NCBI GenBank assembly: GCA_040394735.1
Contig: JBEBRR010000016.1
Coordinates: 1 to 64,000 of the forward strand
Origin: Leadbetterella byssophila_A
GTDB lineage: Bacteria; Bacteroidota; Bacteroidia; Cytophagales; Spirosomataceae
Length of the DNA stretch: 64,000 bases
Direction of reading: 5' to 3'
Under the pieces are notes generated by a model. That model had not been told where the DNA came from. It saw only the letters and a list, made by a program, of their open reading frames with translations, and did no database searches. Positions 8,868 to 16,213 of this stretch are shown here, one piece after another (position 1 is the stretch's first letter; each line of letters opens with the position of its first letter). The position numbers and the translations under genes were made by a program.

Positions 8868-9868
8868 CCACATTTTCCTTCCACCCAGGGGTCTTTCAGC
8901 TTTCCGCCTGTTTCATAGTATTTACAGGCCTCACTGTGCCTGCCCAGCCCCTCAAGAGCCTGCCCGAGGTAATAATAAATGTGATCTGTTTCCGGGTAAG
9001 CAGCCTCCACATTTTTCAGCAGGGTCAGGGCCTCGTCTGTTTTGCCTTCCCTAAGGAGAAGAACTGCCCGGTTACGCCGGGTGTATTCATTGCCCTCGTC
9101 CAGCTTTTCACCCCGCAGCACTTTCTCCCTGCCTTCTGCCATTCTACCGCTTTCCAGGTAAAACAGGGCCAGGTTATTCACCACAATCAGGTTATTGGGC
9201 TCCGCCTGCTCTCCCTTCTTCAGCAGGGAAACAGCTTTGTCCCACTGGCGTTGAAGCCCGTAAAGTACCGCCCGGTTATTTAAGGCAAAAACAAAATCCG
9301 GCGACAACTCCAATGCCTTTTCCAGCAGTTCCCCGGCCTCTCTGTACCGGTGGCTGACGGTTTTAACATAGGCCAGGTTGGTCAGCGCTTCCACGTTATC
9401 CGGGTTGATTTCAAGTGCCCGGTTAAACTGCTGCTCCCCTTCCGGGTAGCGGTTACGCACCACAAAATTCTGGCCGTAAGCATTGTGAAAAGCACTGGAG
9501 GTATCCATCCGTCCCTCCAGATCTTTAAACAGTTGTTCCCCGGCATCGGCACGCCCTGTTTCCGTGTAAAATTTGGCCAGGTTATAACGGGCGTCGCTGA
9601 AGGTTTTATCCAGTCTTACGGCCTCTTCAAAGTCTTTTTCCGCCTTATCCCACTCCCCCCTGTGCAGATAAATGAGCCCCCGGTTATTATAGGCATCTGC
9701 CAGCCCGGGATTTTTGCGGATCGCTTCAGAAAAGAAATGCTCCGCACGGTCGTATTCCTTCTTTTTAAAATGAAAATTTCCCCTCGTAAAAAACTCCGCA
9801 GATTCTTTTTTACTTTTGCAGGATAAGCTGGTCAGACATATACCAATAACAATTAAAATTATTCTCAT
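8861..9868 (-). CDS. Tetratricopeptide-repeat lipoprotein
   Basis: The 335-residue product has a short lipoprotein signal ending LTSLSC (Cys at 17). It is followed almost entirely by TPR units, recognisable by repeats such as GNFHFKKKEYDRAEHFFSEAI, AYNNRGLIYLHRGEWDKAEKDF, ALTNLAYVKTVSHRYREAGELL and ALNNRAVLYGLQRQWDKAVSLL. TPR proteins are scaffolds for protein-protein contacts; no enzymatic domain is visible, so the partner is unknown. I chose the ATG at 9868, which gives a canonical signal peptide; an upstream ATG at 9886 would add six residues. The chosen start shares the sequence CATG with the start of the divergent gene on the other strand, so promoters would have to lie inside the neighbouring gene. 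The 3' end overlaps the convergent DUF4249 gene. Confidence 0.8.
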   Translation of the reverse strand: MRIILIVIGICLTSLSCKSKKESAEFFTRGNFHFKKKEYDRAEHFFSEAIRKNPGLADAYNNRGLIYLHRGEWDKAEKDFEEAVRLDKTFSDARYNLAKFYTETGRADAGEQLFKDLEGRMDTSSAFHNAYGQNFVVRNRYPEGEQQFNRALEINPDNVEALTNLAYVKTVSHRYREAGELLEKALELSPDFVFALNNRAVLYGLQRQWDKAVSLLKKGEQAEPNNLIVVNNLALFYLESGRMAEGREKVLRGEKLDEGNEYTRRNRAVLLLREGKTDEALTLLKNVEAAYPETDHIYYYLGQALEGLGRHSEACKYYETGGKLKDPWVEGKCGQ

Positions 9869-10109
9869 GAGATTAGTGAAAAACATTGAAAACGATTTTT
9901 GCGCCGCTAACCTTTACTCCTTCAATAACAAATACATTATCAAATTCGAAGCGGGAAACCTGGAACAAATTTATAAAGTATCTGAATTGGATGTATCCGG
10001 AGAGGAAGACATAGAGGAAATGCTGGGTGATACTTTCATGAAGAAAGTAATGCAGCGCTTTAAAGAAATGAGCGAGGATTTCGAGGAAATATTAGATTCT
10101 ATTGATTAA
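9867..10109 (+). CDS. Small conserved-looking acidic protein of unknown function
   Basis: I do not recognise this 80-residue protein. It has no signal peptide or membrane segment. The N-terminal half alternates hydrophobic and polar residues as in beta strands (NLYSFNNKYIIKFEAG, EQIYKVSELD). The C-terminal half is an acidic amphipathic helix (MKKVMQRFKEMSEDFEEILDSI). The start used here is the ATG just before RLVKNIEND; the open frame extends 51 bases further upstream into the divergent TPR gene. It lies 106 bases ahead of the serine-biosynthesis gene on the same strand. The composition and clean start suggest a real gene, but nothing indicates its job. Confidence 0.6.
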   Translation: MRLVKNIENDFCAANLYSFNNKYIIKFEAGNLEQIYKVSELDVSGEEDIEEMLGDTFMKKVMQRFKEMSEDFEEILDSID

Positions 10110-10215
10110 AATGTATACTTTTTTGAATAATTTATAGGAAGTAATTGTGAAGTTAATACAATCTTCATATTTCAATTTCTTTCTTAAGTATTTTTACTCA
10201 CATTTTAATTAAACC

Positions 10216-12114
10216 GTGATAACAGACCCGAAAAAGTATTTTCTTATTGATTTTGACAGCACTCTTACCCGTGTGGAAGGGCTGGACGAGTTAGCTGCCA
10301 TAGCCCTGAAGGCCGACCCCGCCGGCGATCAGAAAGTAGCGCAGATCAGAGAACTGACCGATAAGGGAATGGCCGGGGAGCTGACCTTTTCCGAGTCGCT
10401 GACCCGGCGCCTGGCCCTTTTGAATGCCAACCGGAGTCACGTGGATATCCTGGTAGATTTTCTGAAAGATAACATTACCGATTCTTTTCTCAGAAACCGT
10501 GCTTTTCTTTCAGAGTACGCTGAAAATATCCTGATCATATCCAGTGGCTTTAAAGATTTTATCCTGCCCGTGGCTGAATATCTCGGACTGAAGCCTGAAA
10601 ACGTCTATGCCAATACGTTTGTGTACAATGAGCAGGGAGATATCACAGGAATAGATACGGAAAACCCGCTGTCCCGGACAGGAGGGAAAATCGAAGTGGT
10701 AAAATTCCTTAACCTCGATGGCCATGTTTCGGTTATCGGCGACGGCTTTACCGATTATGAGATCAAACAAAGCGGACTGGCACAGCGCTTTTACGCTTTC
10801 GTGGAAAATGTGGAACGGCCTTCGGTGACGGAAGTGGCCGACTTTGTCATCAAAAGTCTTGACGAGTTCCTGTTCTATAACCAGCTTCCCCGGGGATATT
10901 CTTATCCGAAAAGCATGATCAAGGTGTTGCTGCTGGAAAATGTTCACCCTGCAGCCATTGCCGCATTTGAAGAGCAGGGATTCAATGTTGAGTTCCATAA
11001 GGGGGCTATGGACGAAGACGAGCTTTGCGAAAAAATAAAAGACGTTTCGATTATCGGTATTCGCTCCAAAACCCATATTACCGAACGAGTTCTGGCTCAT
11101 GCCGATAAACTGCTGGCCATTGGTGCGTTTTGCATCGGAACAAACCAGATAGCCCTGAAAGAAGCAGAGAAAAGAGGAATTTCCGTCTTTAACGCCCCTT
11201 ACAGCAACACCCGGTCAGTGGTAGAGCTGGTGATCGGCGAAATGATCATGCTGATCCGGAAGGTTTTTGTAAAAAGTGCAGGCATGCACAAAGGCATCTG
11301 GGACAAATCAGCAGTGAACAGCTTTGAGGTACGGGGCAAAAAGCTGGGGATGATCGGATACGGCCATATTGGAACCCAGCTTTCGGTGATTGGTGAAGCC
11401 CTTGGCATGGAGATCTATTTTTATGATATTACCGATAAAATGCCTATCGGTAACGCCAGGAAATGCAGAACCATGGAAGATGTTTTCAAGGTAGCTGACA
11501 TTGTCAGCCTGCATATTGACGGCCGTCCGGAAAACACCAACCTCATCGGAACCCGCCAGTTCGAACAGATGAAAGACGGGGTGATCTTCATGAACCTGGC
11601 CCGCGGGCATGTGGTGGATATCCCGGCCCTGGTAGAAGCACTTAAATCCGGAAAAGTGGCTGGCGCAGGTGTTGACGTCTTTCCCCAGGAACCCAAGACC
11701 AACAAAGATCCTTTTACTTCCGAGCTGATGGGACTGGAAAATGTGATTCTTACCCCCCATATAGGCGGCAGTACGGAAGAAGCGCAGCAAAGCATCGGCG
11801 CCTATGTACCGGAAAGGCTGCTGGAATATATCAATAACGGAAGCACTACCGGTACGGTCAATTTCCCGGAATTAAGCCTGCCCCTGCTTCATGATTCGCA
11901 CCGGTTGCTGCATATTCACCGGAATGTTCCCGGTATCCTGGCAAAACTGAACAATATCTTTGCGAAGCATAACATCAATATCCGGGGACAGTACCTGAAA
12001 ACCAATCCTGAAATCGGATATGTGATCGTAGACATTGAAAAATCCTACTCCCGTGAGTTTGTACAGGAGATCAGGGGCATAGAGGAAACGATTAAGTTCA
12101 GAATGCTGTTTTAG
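10216..12114 (+). CDS. Bifunctional serine biosynthesis enzyme: phosphoserine phosphatase fused to D-3-phosphoglycerate dehydrogenase
   Basis: This 632-residue cytoplasmic protein joins the last and first steps of serine synthesis from 3-phosphoglycerate. Residues 1 to about 215 are a SerB-like HAD phosphatase: DFDSTL at 12-17 with the nucleophile Asp, ISSGF, and GDGFTD near 176-181. From about 235 comes a SerA-type dehydrogenase. It has IGIRSKT in the substrate domain, the nucleotide motif GYGHIG at 381-386, the catalytic Arg in NLARGH, the Glu in VDVFPQEP and the His in LTPHIGGST. Residues from about 563 form an ACT domain (HIHRNVPGILAKLNNIFAKH), the likely serine-feedback site. SerC, the middle step, is not in the window. 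The start codon is GTG. HAD-SerA fusions are known in Bacteroidota; the phosphatase domain's activity on phosphoserine is inferred from its motifs. Confidence 0.87.
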   Translation: MITDPKKYFLIDFDSTLTRVEGLDELAAIALKADPAGDQKVAQIRELTDKGMAGELTFSESLTRRLALLNANRSHVDILVDFLKDNITDSFLRNRAFLSEYAENILIISSGFKDFILPVAEYLGLKPENVYANTFVYNEQGDITGIDTENPLSRTGGKIEVVKFLNLDGHVSVIGDGFTDYEIKQSGLAQRFYAFVENVERPSVTEVADFVIKSLDEFLFYNQLPRGYSYPKSMIKVLLLENVHPAAIAAFEEQGFNVEFHKGAMDEDELCEKIKDVSIIGIRSKTHITERVLAHADKLLAIGAFCIGTNQIALKEAEKRGISVFNAPYSNTRSVVELVIGEMIMLIRKVFVKSAGMHKGIWDKSAVNSFEVRGKKLGMIGYGHIGTQLSVIGEALGMEIYFYDITDKMPIGNARKCRTMEDVFKVADIVSLHIDGRPENTNLIGTRQFEQMKDGVIFMNLARGHVVDIPALVEALKSGKVAGAGVDVFPQEPKTNKDPFTSELMGLENVILTPHIGGSTEEAQQSIGAYVPERLLEYINNGSTTGTVNFPELSLPLLHDSHRLLHIHRNVPGILAKLNNIFAKHNINIRGQYLKTNPEIGYVIVDIEKSYSREFVQEIRGIEETIKFRMLF

Positions 12115-12122
12115 AGTAAGTG

Positions 12123-12200
12123 AAAAGATAAAAGTGAAAAGTTACGGTCTGTCAATTCTTATATAAATGAATGTTCTGTAACTTTTCACTTTTATCTTTT
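12123..12200. repeat. Long perfect inverted repeat (23-base arms)
   Basis: Arms at 12123-12145 and 12178-12200 are exact reverse complements (23 bases, right arm beginning GTAACTTTTCAC), separated by 32 bases. It lies right after the serine-biosynthesis gene and just upstream of the glutathione peroxidase promoter. It may terminate transcription, but the word TTCACTTTTATCTTT recurs near 39.78 kb, so it also behaves as a dispersed repeat. Confidence 0.8.
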
Positions 12201-12226
12201 ATCTTTTATCTTATTTCCCGTTTGGT

Positions 12227-12234
12227 TATATTTG
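12227..12234 (+). promoter_or_regulatory. -7 promoter element for the glutathione peroxidase gene
   Basis: TATATTTG matches the Bacteroidota -7 consensus TAnnTTTG and lies 21 bases before the ATG. No clear -33 TTG is visible because the upstream bases belong to the inverted repeat. Confidence 0.5.
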
Positions 12235-12255
12235 TCTTCATAAAACAACAAACAT

Positions 12256-12861
12256 ATGAAAACCTTCATCATCGTAGCCGCTGTTCTGGGAGCAGCCCTG
12301 CTGATTTCCTGCAATTTCGGGTTACTTAAGAATATTTTTTCCAATAAGAACAGCATTGCCATGATCAATACCACTCAGGAGCACAAAGGCTCTCTCTATG
12401 ATTTTACGGTAGAAGACCTCCAGAGAAACCCGGTAAAACTCTCTGATTACAAGGGCAAACCTGTGGTCATCATCAACGTGGCCTCCAAATGCGGTTTTAC
12501 ACCGCAATATGCCGACTGGCAAAAGTTTCATGAACAGTATGGCGACAAAGTAACTGTCCTGGGCTTTCCGGCCAATAACTTCATGAGCCAGGAGCCGGGC
12601 AGCAACGAGGAAATCGCTGAGTTTTGCCAGAAAAACTACGGGGTTACATTTAAGATGTTCGCCAAACTGGATGTAAAAGGCGATGACAAGGCCCCCCTTT
12701 ACCGGTGGCTTTCGGAAAAAGAGCTGAACGGCTGGAATGACAAAGAACCTACCTGGAACTTCTGTAAATACGTAGTAGATAAAAACGGGAATCTCACCCA
12801 TTTCTTTGAATCCAAAATTACCCCGGATAACGAAGAGTTCCGGAAAGCGGTAGGTGTATAA
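12256..12861 (+). CDS. Glutathione-peroxidase family lipoprotein (thiol peroxidase)
   Basis: This 201-residue protein should reduce hydrogen peroxide or organic peroxides. Bacterial members usually use thioredoxin-like donors. A lipoprotein signal ending ALLISC (Cys at 19) places it on a periplasmic membrane face, unlike the usual cytoplasmic GPx. The catalytic domain starts near residue 45: SLYDFTVEDLQRNPVKLSDYKGKPVVIINVASKCGFTPQY contains the peroxidatic Cys, and VLGFPANNFMSQEPGSNEEI and WNFCKYVVDKNG match the family Gln and Trp-Asn positions. The family normally has WNFTK or WNFEK, so the extra Cys is slightly unusual. The menA gene begins at the very next base after its stop, so the two are co-transcribed. 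Confidence 0.9.
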   Translation: MKTFIIVAAVLGAALLISCNFGLLKNIFSNKNSIAMINTTQEHKGSLYDFTVEDLQRNPVKLSDYKGKPVVIINVASKCGFTPQYADWQKFHEQYGDKVTVLGFPANNFMSQEPGSNEEIAEFCQKNYGVTFKMFAKLDVKGDDKAPLYRWLSEKELNGWNDKEPTWNFCKYVVDKNGNLTHFFESKITPDNEEFRKAVGV

Positions 12862-13740
12862 ATGAGAAAATGGATTTCTGCAGCCCGGCTCCGGACGCTG
12901 CCCCTGGCTTTATCAAGCATACTGATGGGTGCGCTTCTGGCCCAGAGTGTTTTTATGTTCCGGTGGAACGTTTTCGGCTGGGCGGTGCTTACTACCGTTC
13001 TCCTCCAGGTGCTGTCGAACTTTGCCAATGATTACGGCGACACGAAGAACGGGGCTGATACTGCAGAGCGTATCGGCCCGGCAAGGGCCGTACAAAGCGG
13101 TAAGATCACGCCAAAGCAAATGCTCAATGCCATTCTGCTTACCGGGACAGCCGCATTCCTTTCCGGAGTATATCTTCTTTATATCGCTTTTGGAGGCTTC
13201 TCCTCGGTTTACTTCCGGATTTTTCTGGGACTGGGACTGCTGGCTATTGGGGCCGCTTACACCTATACTGCCGGAAAACGACCGTATGGCTATATCGGAT
13301 TAGGCGATATATCGGTATTTCTGTTTTTCGGACTGGCAGGAGTGGTAGCGGGCTATTTTCTATACACCCTGCACTTTGAGTGGGCATTGCTGCTTCCCGC
13401 AGCCGCCTGTGGCGCCCTGGCCGCAGGTGTACTGAATATCAATAATATCCGGGATATGGAATCGGATAAAAAAGCCGGGAAGATCACCATCCCGGTGCGT
13501 TTGGGGAGAAAAAACGCCCTGGTCTACCATTGGTTCCTGCTGACAGCGGCCATGCTGGCCGGAGCGGCCTACATTTACCTGAAAAGCGGCAGCTGGTATT
13601 ACCTCTTAAGCTTTCCGCTGATCTTTTTAAATGGCATCCAGGTCAGCAAAAGCATTAATCCGGACCCTTACCTGAAAACATTGGCCCTTACCTCAGTAGT
13701 ATTTGTGATCACCTTCGGTCTCAGCCTGATATTCAGATAA
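12862..13740 (+). CDS. menA: 1,4-dihydroxy-2-naphthoate polyprenyltransferase
   Basis: MenA attaches the polyprenyl tail to 1,4-dihydroxy-2-naphthoate in the inner membrane, a late step in menaquinone synthesis. The 292-residue product is a UbiA-superfamily protein with many hydrophobic helices. It has the first prenyl-diphosphate motif NFANDYGDTKNGAD (about 52-65) followed by GPARAVQSGKI, and the second Asp-rich motif NINNIRDMESDKKAGKIT (about 193-210). Length is normal. It directly abuts the peroxidase gene, with no gap between stop and start, which suggests translational coupling. Having menaquinone as the respiratory quinone fits the malate:quinone oxidoreductase encoded later in the window. 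Confidence 0.93.
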   Translation: MRKWISAARLRTLPLALSSILMGALLAQSVFMFRWNVFGWAVLTTVLLQVLSNFANDYGDTKNGADTAERIGPARAVQSGKITPKQMLNAILLTGTAAFLSGVYLLYIAFGGFSSVYFRIFLGLGLLAIGAAYTYTAGKRPYGYIGLGDISVFLFFGLAGVVAGYFLYTLHFEWALLLPAAACGALAAGVLNINNIRDMESDKKAGKITIPVRLGRKNALVYHWFLLTAAMLAGAAYIYLKSGSWYYLLSFPLIFLNGIQVSKSINPDPYLKTLALTSVVFVITFGLSLIFR

Positions 13741-13783
13741 GAGATCTGAAGCCGGTCCATGTACTGCCTATACCGGGCTACGC

Positions 13784-13810
13784 GGAACTTAGAACTCGGT
13801 ACTCAAAACT
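13784..13810. repeat. Dispersed intergenic repeat fragment
   Basis: The sequence around AGAACTCGGTACTCAAAACT belongs to the intergenic motif family also seen near 15.4, 27.3, 33.9 and 47.7 kb (variants of GTTCCGAGTAATGAGTGG read on either strand). It separates menA from the DinB-like gene. Confidence 0.5.
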
Positions 13811-13824
13811 AATATTTATACCTC

Positions 13825-14352
13825 ATGAAAATAACGGATCTCCCTTTCCTTCCCCTGTTCTTTGACCGGTACATTGCGCAGATTCCGGAACATCTGGATT
13901 TAAGGGATGCGTTTGAGCAATTTTCTTCTGAAAGAATCTTTGGTGCAGATATAGATCATCTGACAGGGCTCGGAGACCAGGTTTATGCCCCGGGAAAATG
14001 GACAGCAAAAGATATCCTGCAACATTGCATTGATACAGAACGGATTATGACCTACCGGGCTTTGTGTATATCCAGGGGAGAAACGCTCAGCTTACCGGGT
14101 TTTGAAGAAAACCTGTATGCCGGAAATACAGCAGCGGCATCACGCACAGTTGGAGATCTGCTGGAGGAATACCAGGTGGTGCGGTCAGCTACGCGGATGC
14201 TTTTTCAGCACATGAGCCGGGATATGATTCTGCGGGAAGGCAACGCCAATAATATCCGGATTACTCCTCTGGCACTGGCTTTTATGGTATTGGGGCACGC
14301 CGCTCATCATAAGAATGTATTGGTGGAACGGTATTATCCGCTTTTAGACTAA
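13825..14352 (+). CDS. DinB-family (DinB_2) four-helix protein
   Basis: The 175-residue product fits the DinB/YfiT-like superfamily of metal-binding four-helix bundles. Some members are thiol transferases; most are uncharacterised. Signature motifs are YAPGKWTAKDILQHCIDTERI near 53-72, with a metal-ligand His, and MVLGHAAHHKNVLVERY near the C-terminus, with two more candidate His ligands. No signal peptide is present, so it is cytoplasmic. The reading frame stops 23 bases before the convergent serine-hydrolase gene. The family call is good; the biochemical role is not known. Confidence 0.82.
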   Translation: MKITDLPFLPLFFDRYIAQIPEHLDLRDAFEQFSSERIFGADIDHLTGLGDQVYAPGKWTAKDILQHCIDTERIMTYRALCISRGETLSLPGFEENLYAGNTAAASRTVGDLLEEYQVVRSATRMLFQHMSRDMILREGNANNIRITPLALAFMVLGHAAHHKNVLVERYYPLLD

Positions 14353-14375
14353 ACGGGTTTTCCGGACCCGCCGAA

Positions 14376-15383
14376 TCAGTCGGTCAGACCCAGTATCTTC
14401 TGCAATGAAACCGCCGGTTTGCGTACGGTCAATTCCTTTTCCAGAGCCACGGCCGGCCTGTGATGATCTGCAAGATTCGAAAAGCTGACCAGGGCATTCC
14501 GGCCGTCAAGCGTAAACCATACCACATTACTGAACCCGCAGGTAGAACCGGTGTGAAAAAGCTCATCACCGGTATTGAACCAGCCCAGTCCATAGGAAAG
14601 CTCTCGGGAAATGGCGTGATTAACCAGCCCTAATTCTTTTTTCAGATCAAAGAGTCTGTTCTGCGTAACAGCCGAGATCCATTTTTTATAATCGGCCAGC
14701 GAAGTATAGAGGCAGCCGTCACCCTTGGTAGCCGAAGTGATGCTCTGATCTGACTCCCTAATTTTACCATCCCTGTACACATACCCGAGAGCTCTGGCCG
14801 GCATGGGCATGCCCGCTTCATACACAAAAGAATTATCCATCTCCAGCGGCGCCAGGATGAATTCTTTCACAAATCGGGTATAGGGCACGCCGGAAACCTT
14901 TTCTACCACCTGAGAAAGGATACAGAAACCTGAATTACTGTAACGGTAGCGGGTTCCCGGCGGAAAATAGGTACTGTCTGTATCTGACAGCCATTGTAAA
15001 ACATCCGCATCAGAGACCTGCTCTGTGCGGTCAGAGGGGATAAGCGTCTCGTAATCACGCAAACCGGAAGTATGGGTAAGAAGGTGTTTCAGCTGTATGT
15101 CCGCGCCTATACTGAAATCCGGGAAAAACCTGCTCAACCGATCATCATATGACAATTTCCCCTGGTTTTTCAGAAGGATAATACAGGCTGCGGTAAACTG
15201 CTTGGAGACAGAGGCCATCCGGAAATTGGTGTGTATGCTCACTGCCGGGCTTTCACCCAGAATCTCCGGTCCATGCACCCGGATTTCCTCCTGTCCGTCC
15301 TGCCTGATCAGAACGGCTGTTCCCATCGTTTCTTGTGCTGAGGTCATATGGGCTGTTAAGATAAAGATTAATATATATCTCAT
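14376..15383 (-). CDS. Exported serine hydrolase of the class C beta-lactamase / PBP4* family
   Basis: The 335-residue product starts with a signal peptide (cleavage near HMTSAQ) and carries the serine-hydrolase motifs in order: SVSK (ASVSKQFTAACIILLKN, catalytic Ser and Lys), YSN (YRYSNSGFCILSQVVEKVSG, catalytic Tyr) and HTGST (FHTGSTCGFSNVVW, third motif). Family members are D-alanyl peptidases, esterases or beta-lactamases; the substrate here cannot be told from sequence. The open frame continues 72 bases upstream through a dispersed repeat. I used the ATG at 15383 because it gives a canonical signal peptide. Confidence 0.87.
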   Translation of the reverse strand: MRYILIFILTAHMTSAQETMGTAVLIRQDGQEEIRVHGPEILGESPAVSIHTNFRMASVSKQFTAACIILLKNQGKLSYDDRLSRFFPDFSIGADIQLKHLLTHTSGLRDYETLIPSDRTEQVSDADVLQWLSDTDSTYFPPGTRYRYSNSGFCILSQVVEKVSGVPYTRFVKEFILAPLEMDNSFVYEAGMPMPARALGYVYRDGKIRESDQSITSATKGDGCLYTSLADYKKWISAVTQNRLFDLKKELGLVNHAISRELSYGLGWFNTGDELFHTGSTCGFSNVVWFTLDGRNALVSFSNLADHHRPAVALEKELTVRKPAVSLQKILGLTD

Positions 15384-15390
15384 TTGATAA

Positions 15391-15450
15391 AGTGAGTAGT
15401 AGGTTTTGAGTAGTGAGGCTACTGCTTGCTGCTCATTACTCGTAACTCCC
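15391..15450. repeat. Dispersed intergenic repeat
   Basis: This stretch contains AGTGAGTAGTAGG, GAGTAGTGAG and, inverted, CTCATTACTCGTAACTC. It matches the repeat family seen at 33.9 kb (GAGTAATGAGTGGTGAGTTC). It fills the gap between the serine-hydrolase and TauE/SafE genes and ends at the latter's stop codon. Confidence 0.6.
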
Positions 15451-15451
15451 T

Positions 15452-16213
15452 TCATTTAAATATAAGAAATAACGCAGATACCACCACCAGCGCCATGATG
15501 ACCTGCCGGAATCTTTTCTCCGGCATGATCTTCAGAATCCTGATTCCCAGAAATCCGCCCAGAAGAATAAACGGCAGGGCCATGATGTTCAGGATCAGTC
15601 CCTGCCAGGTCAGGTTATGCCAGACCAAAAGCTGCAGGGGGATTTTCGTAAAGTTCAGGACCATAATGAACCACGCCGCTGTAGCCGTGAAGGTGATCTT
15701 ATCCAGCTTTTTAGATAACATGTATACGGACAGCGCCGGACCGGCAGCGTTGCCGATCATCGTGGAAAACCCCATAATAAATCCGAAAACGGGCGAATAC
15801 CAACGGTTGTTTACCAGCTTACTGAACTTAGAGCTGCTCTCTGTCAGGATCATAATGCCCATGCCCAGCAGAATACAAAAGCTGATCAACACTTTGAACG
15901 TCCGGTCATCTACGTACTGCCCCAGCAGCAAACCGGCCAGCAGCCCTGCGAGAGCCATAGGCAGCAGCTTTTTCACTTCACTCCAGAGAAAGGCCTTCCG
16001 GTAATATATGACAGCTACCAGGTCGGCAAAGCAAAGCAAAATCAGGACAATACCCGTAGAATACCTTGCCCCGAAAAGCATGGCAAAAAAGGGAATAGCC
16101 AGTGTACCGATATTCAGGATACCGGTTTTTGACATACCGATAAACATGGCACAAATAAAATAGAGCGCCCATGCAGACGGTGAAGGAATGAGAGAGAGTG
16201 CTTCTTCTATCAT
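15452..16213 (-). CDS. TauE/SafE family sulfite/anion exporter
   Basis: This 253-residue inner-membrane protein has about eight hydrophobic segments. It shows TauE/SafE features: SAWALYFICAMFIGMSKTGI near the N-terminus, then GIVLILLCFADLVAVIYYR and FGFIMGFSTMIGNAAGPALSVYML in the second half. Members move sulfite, sulfoacetate or other organosulfur anions; the substrate here is unknown. The ATG overlaps the stop codon of tex in an ATGA arrangement, so the two genes are translationally coupled. No sulfur-metabolism genes are nearby to narrow its role. Confidence 0.85.
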   Translation of the reverse strand: MIEEALSLIPSPSAWALYFICAMFIGMSKTGILNIGTLAIPFFAMLFGARYSTGIVLILLCFADLVAVIYYRKAFLWSEVKKLLPMALAGLLAGLLLGQYVDDRTFKVLISFCILLGMGIMILTESSSKFSKLVNNRWYSPVFGFIMGFSTMIGNAAGPALSVYMLSKKLDKITFTATAAWFIMVLNFTKIPLQLLVWHNLTWQGLILNIMALPFILLGGFLGIRILKIMPEKRFRQVIMALVVVSALFLIFK

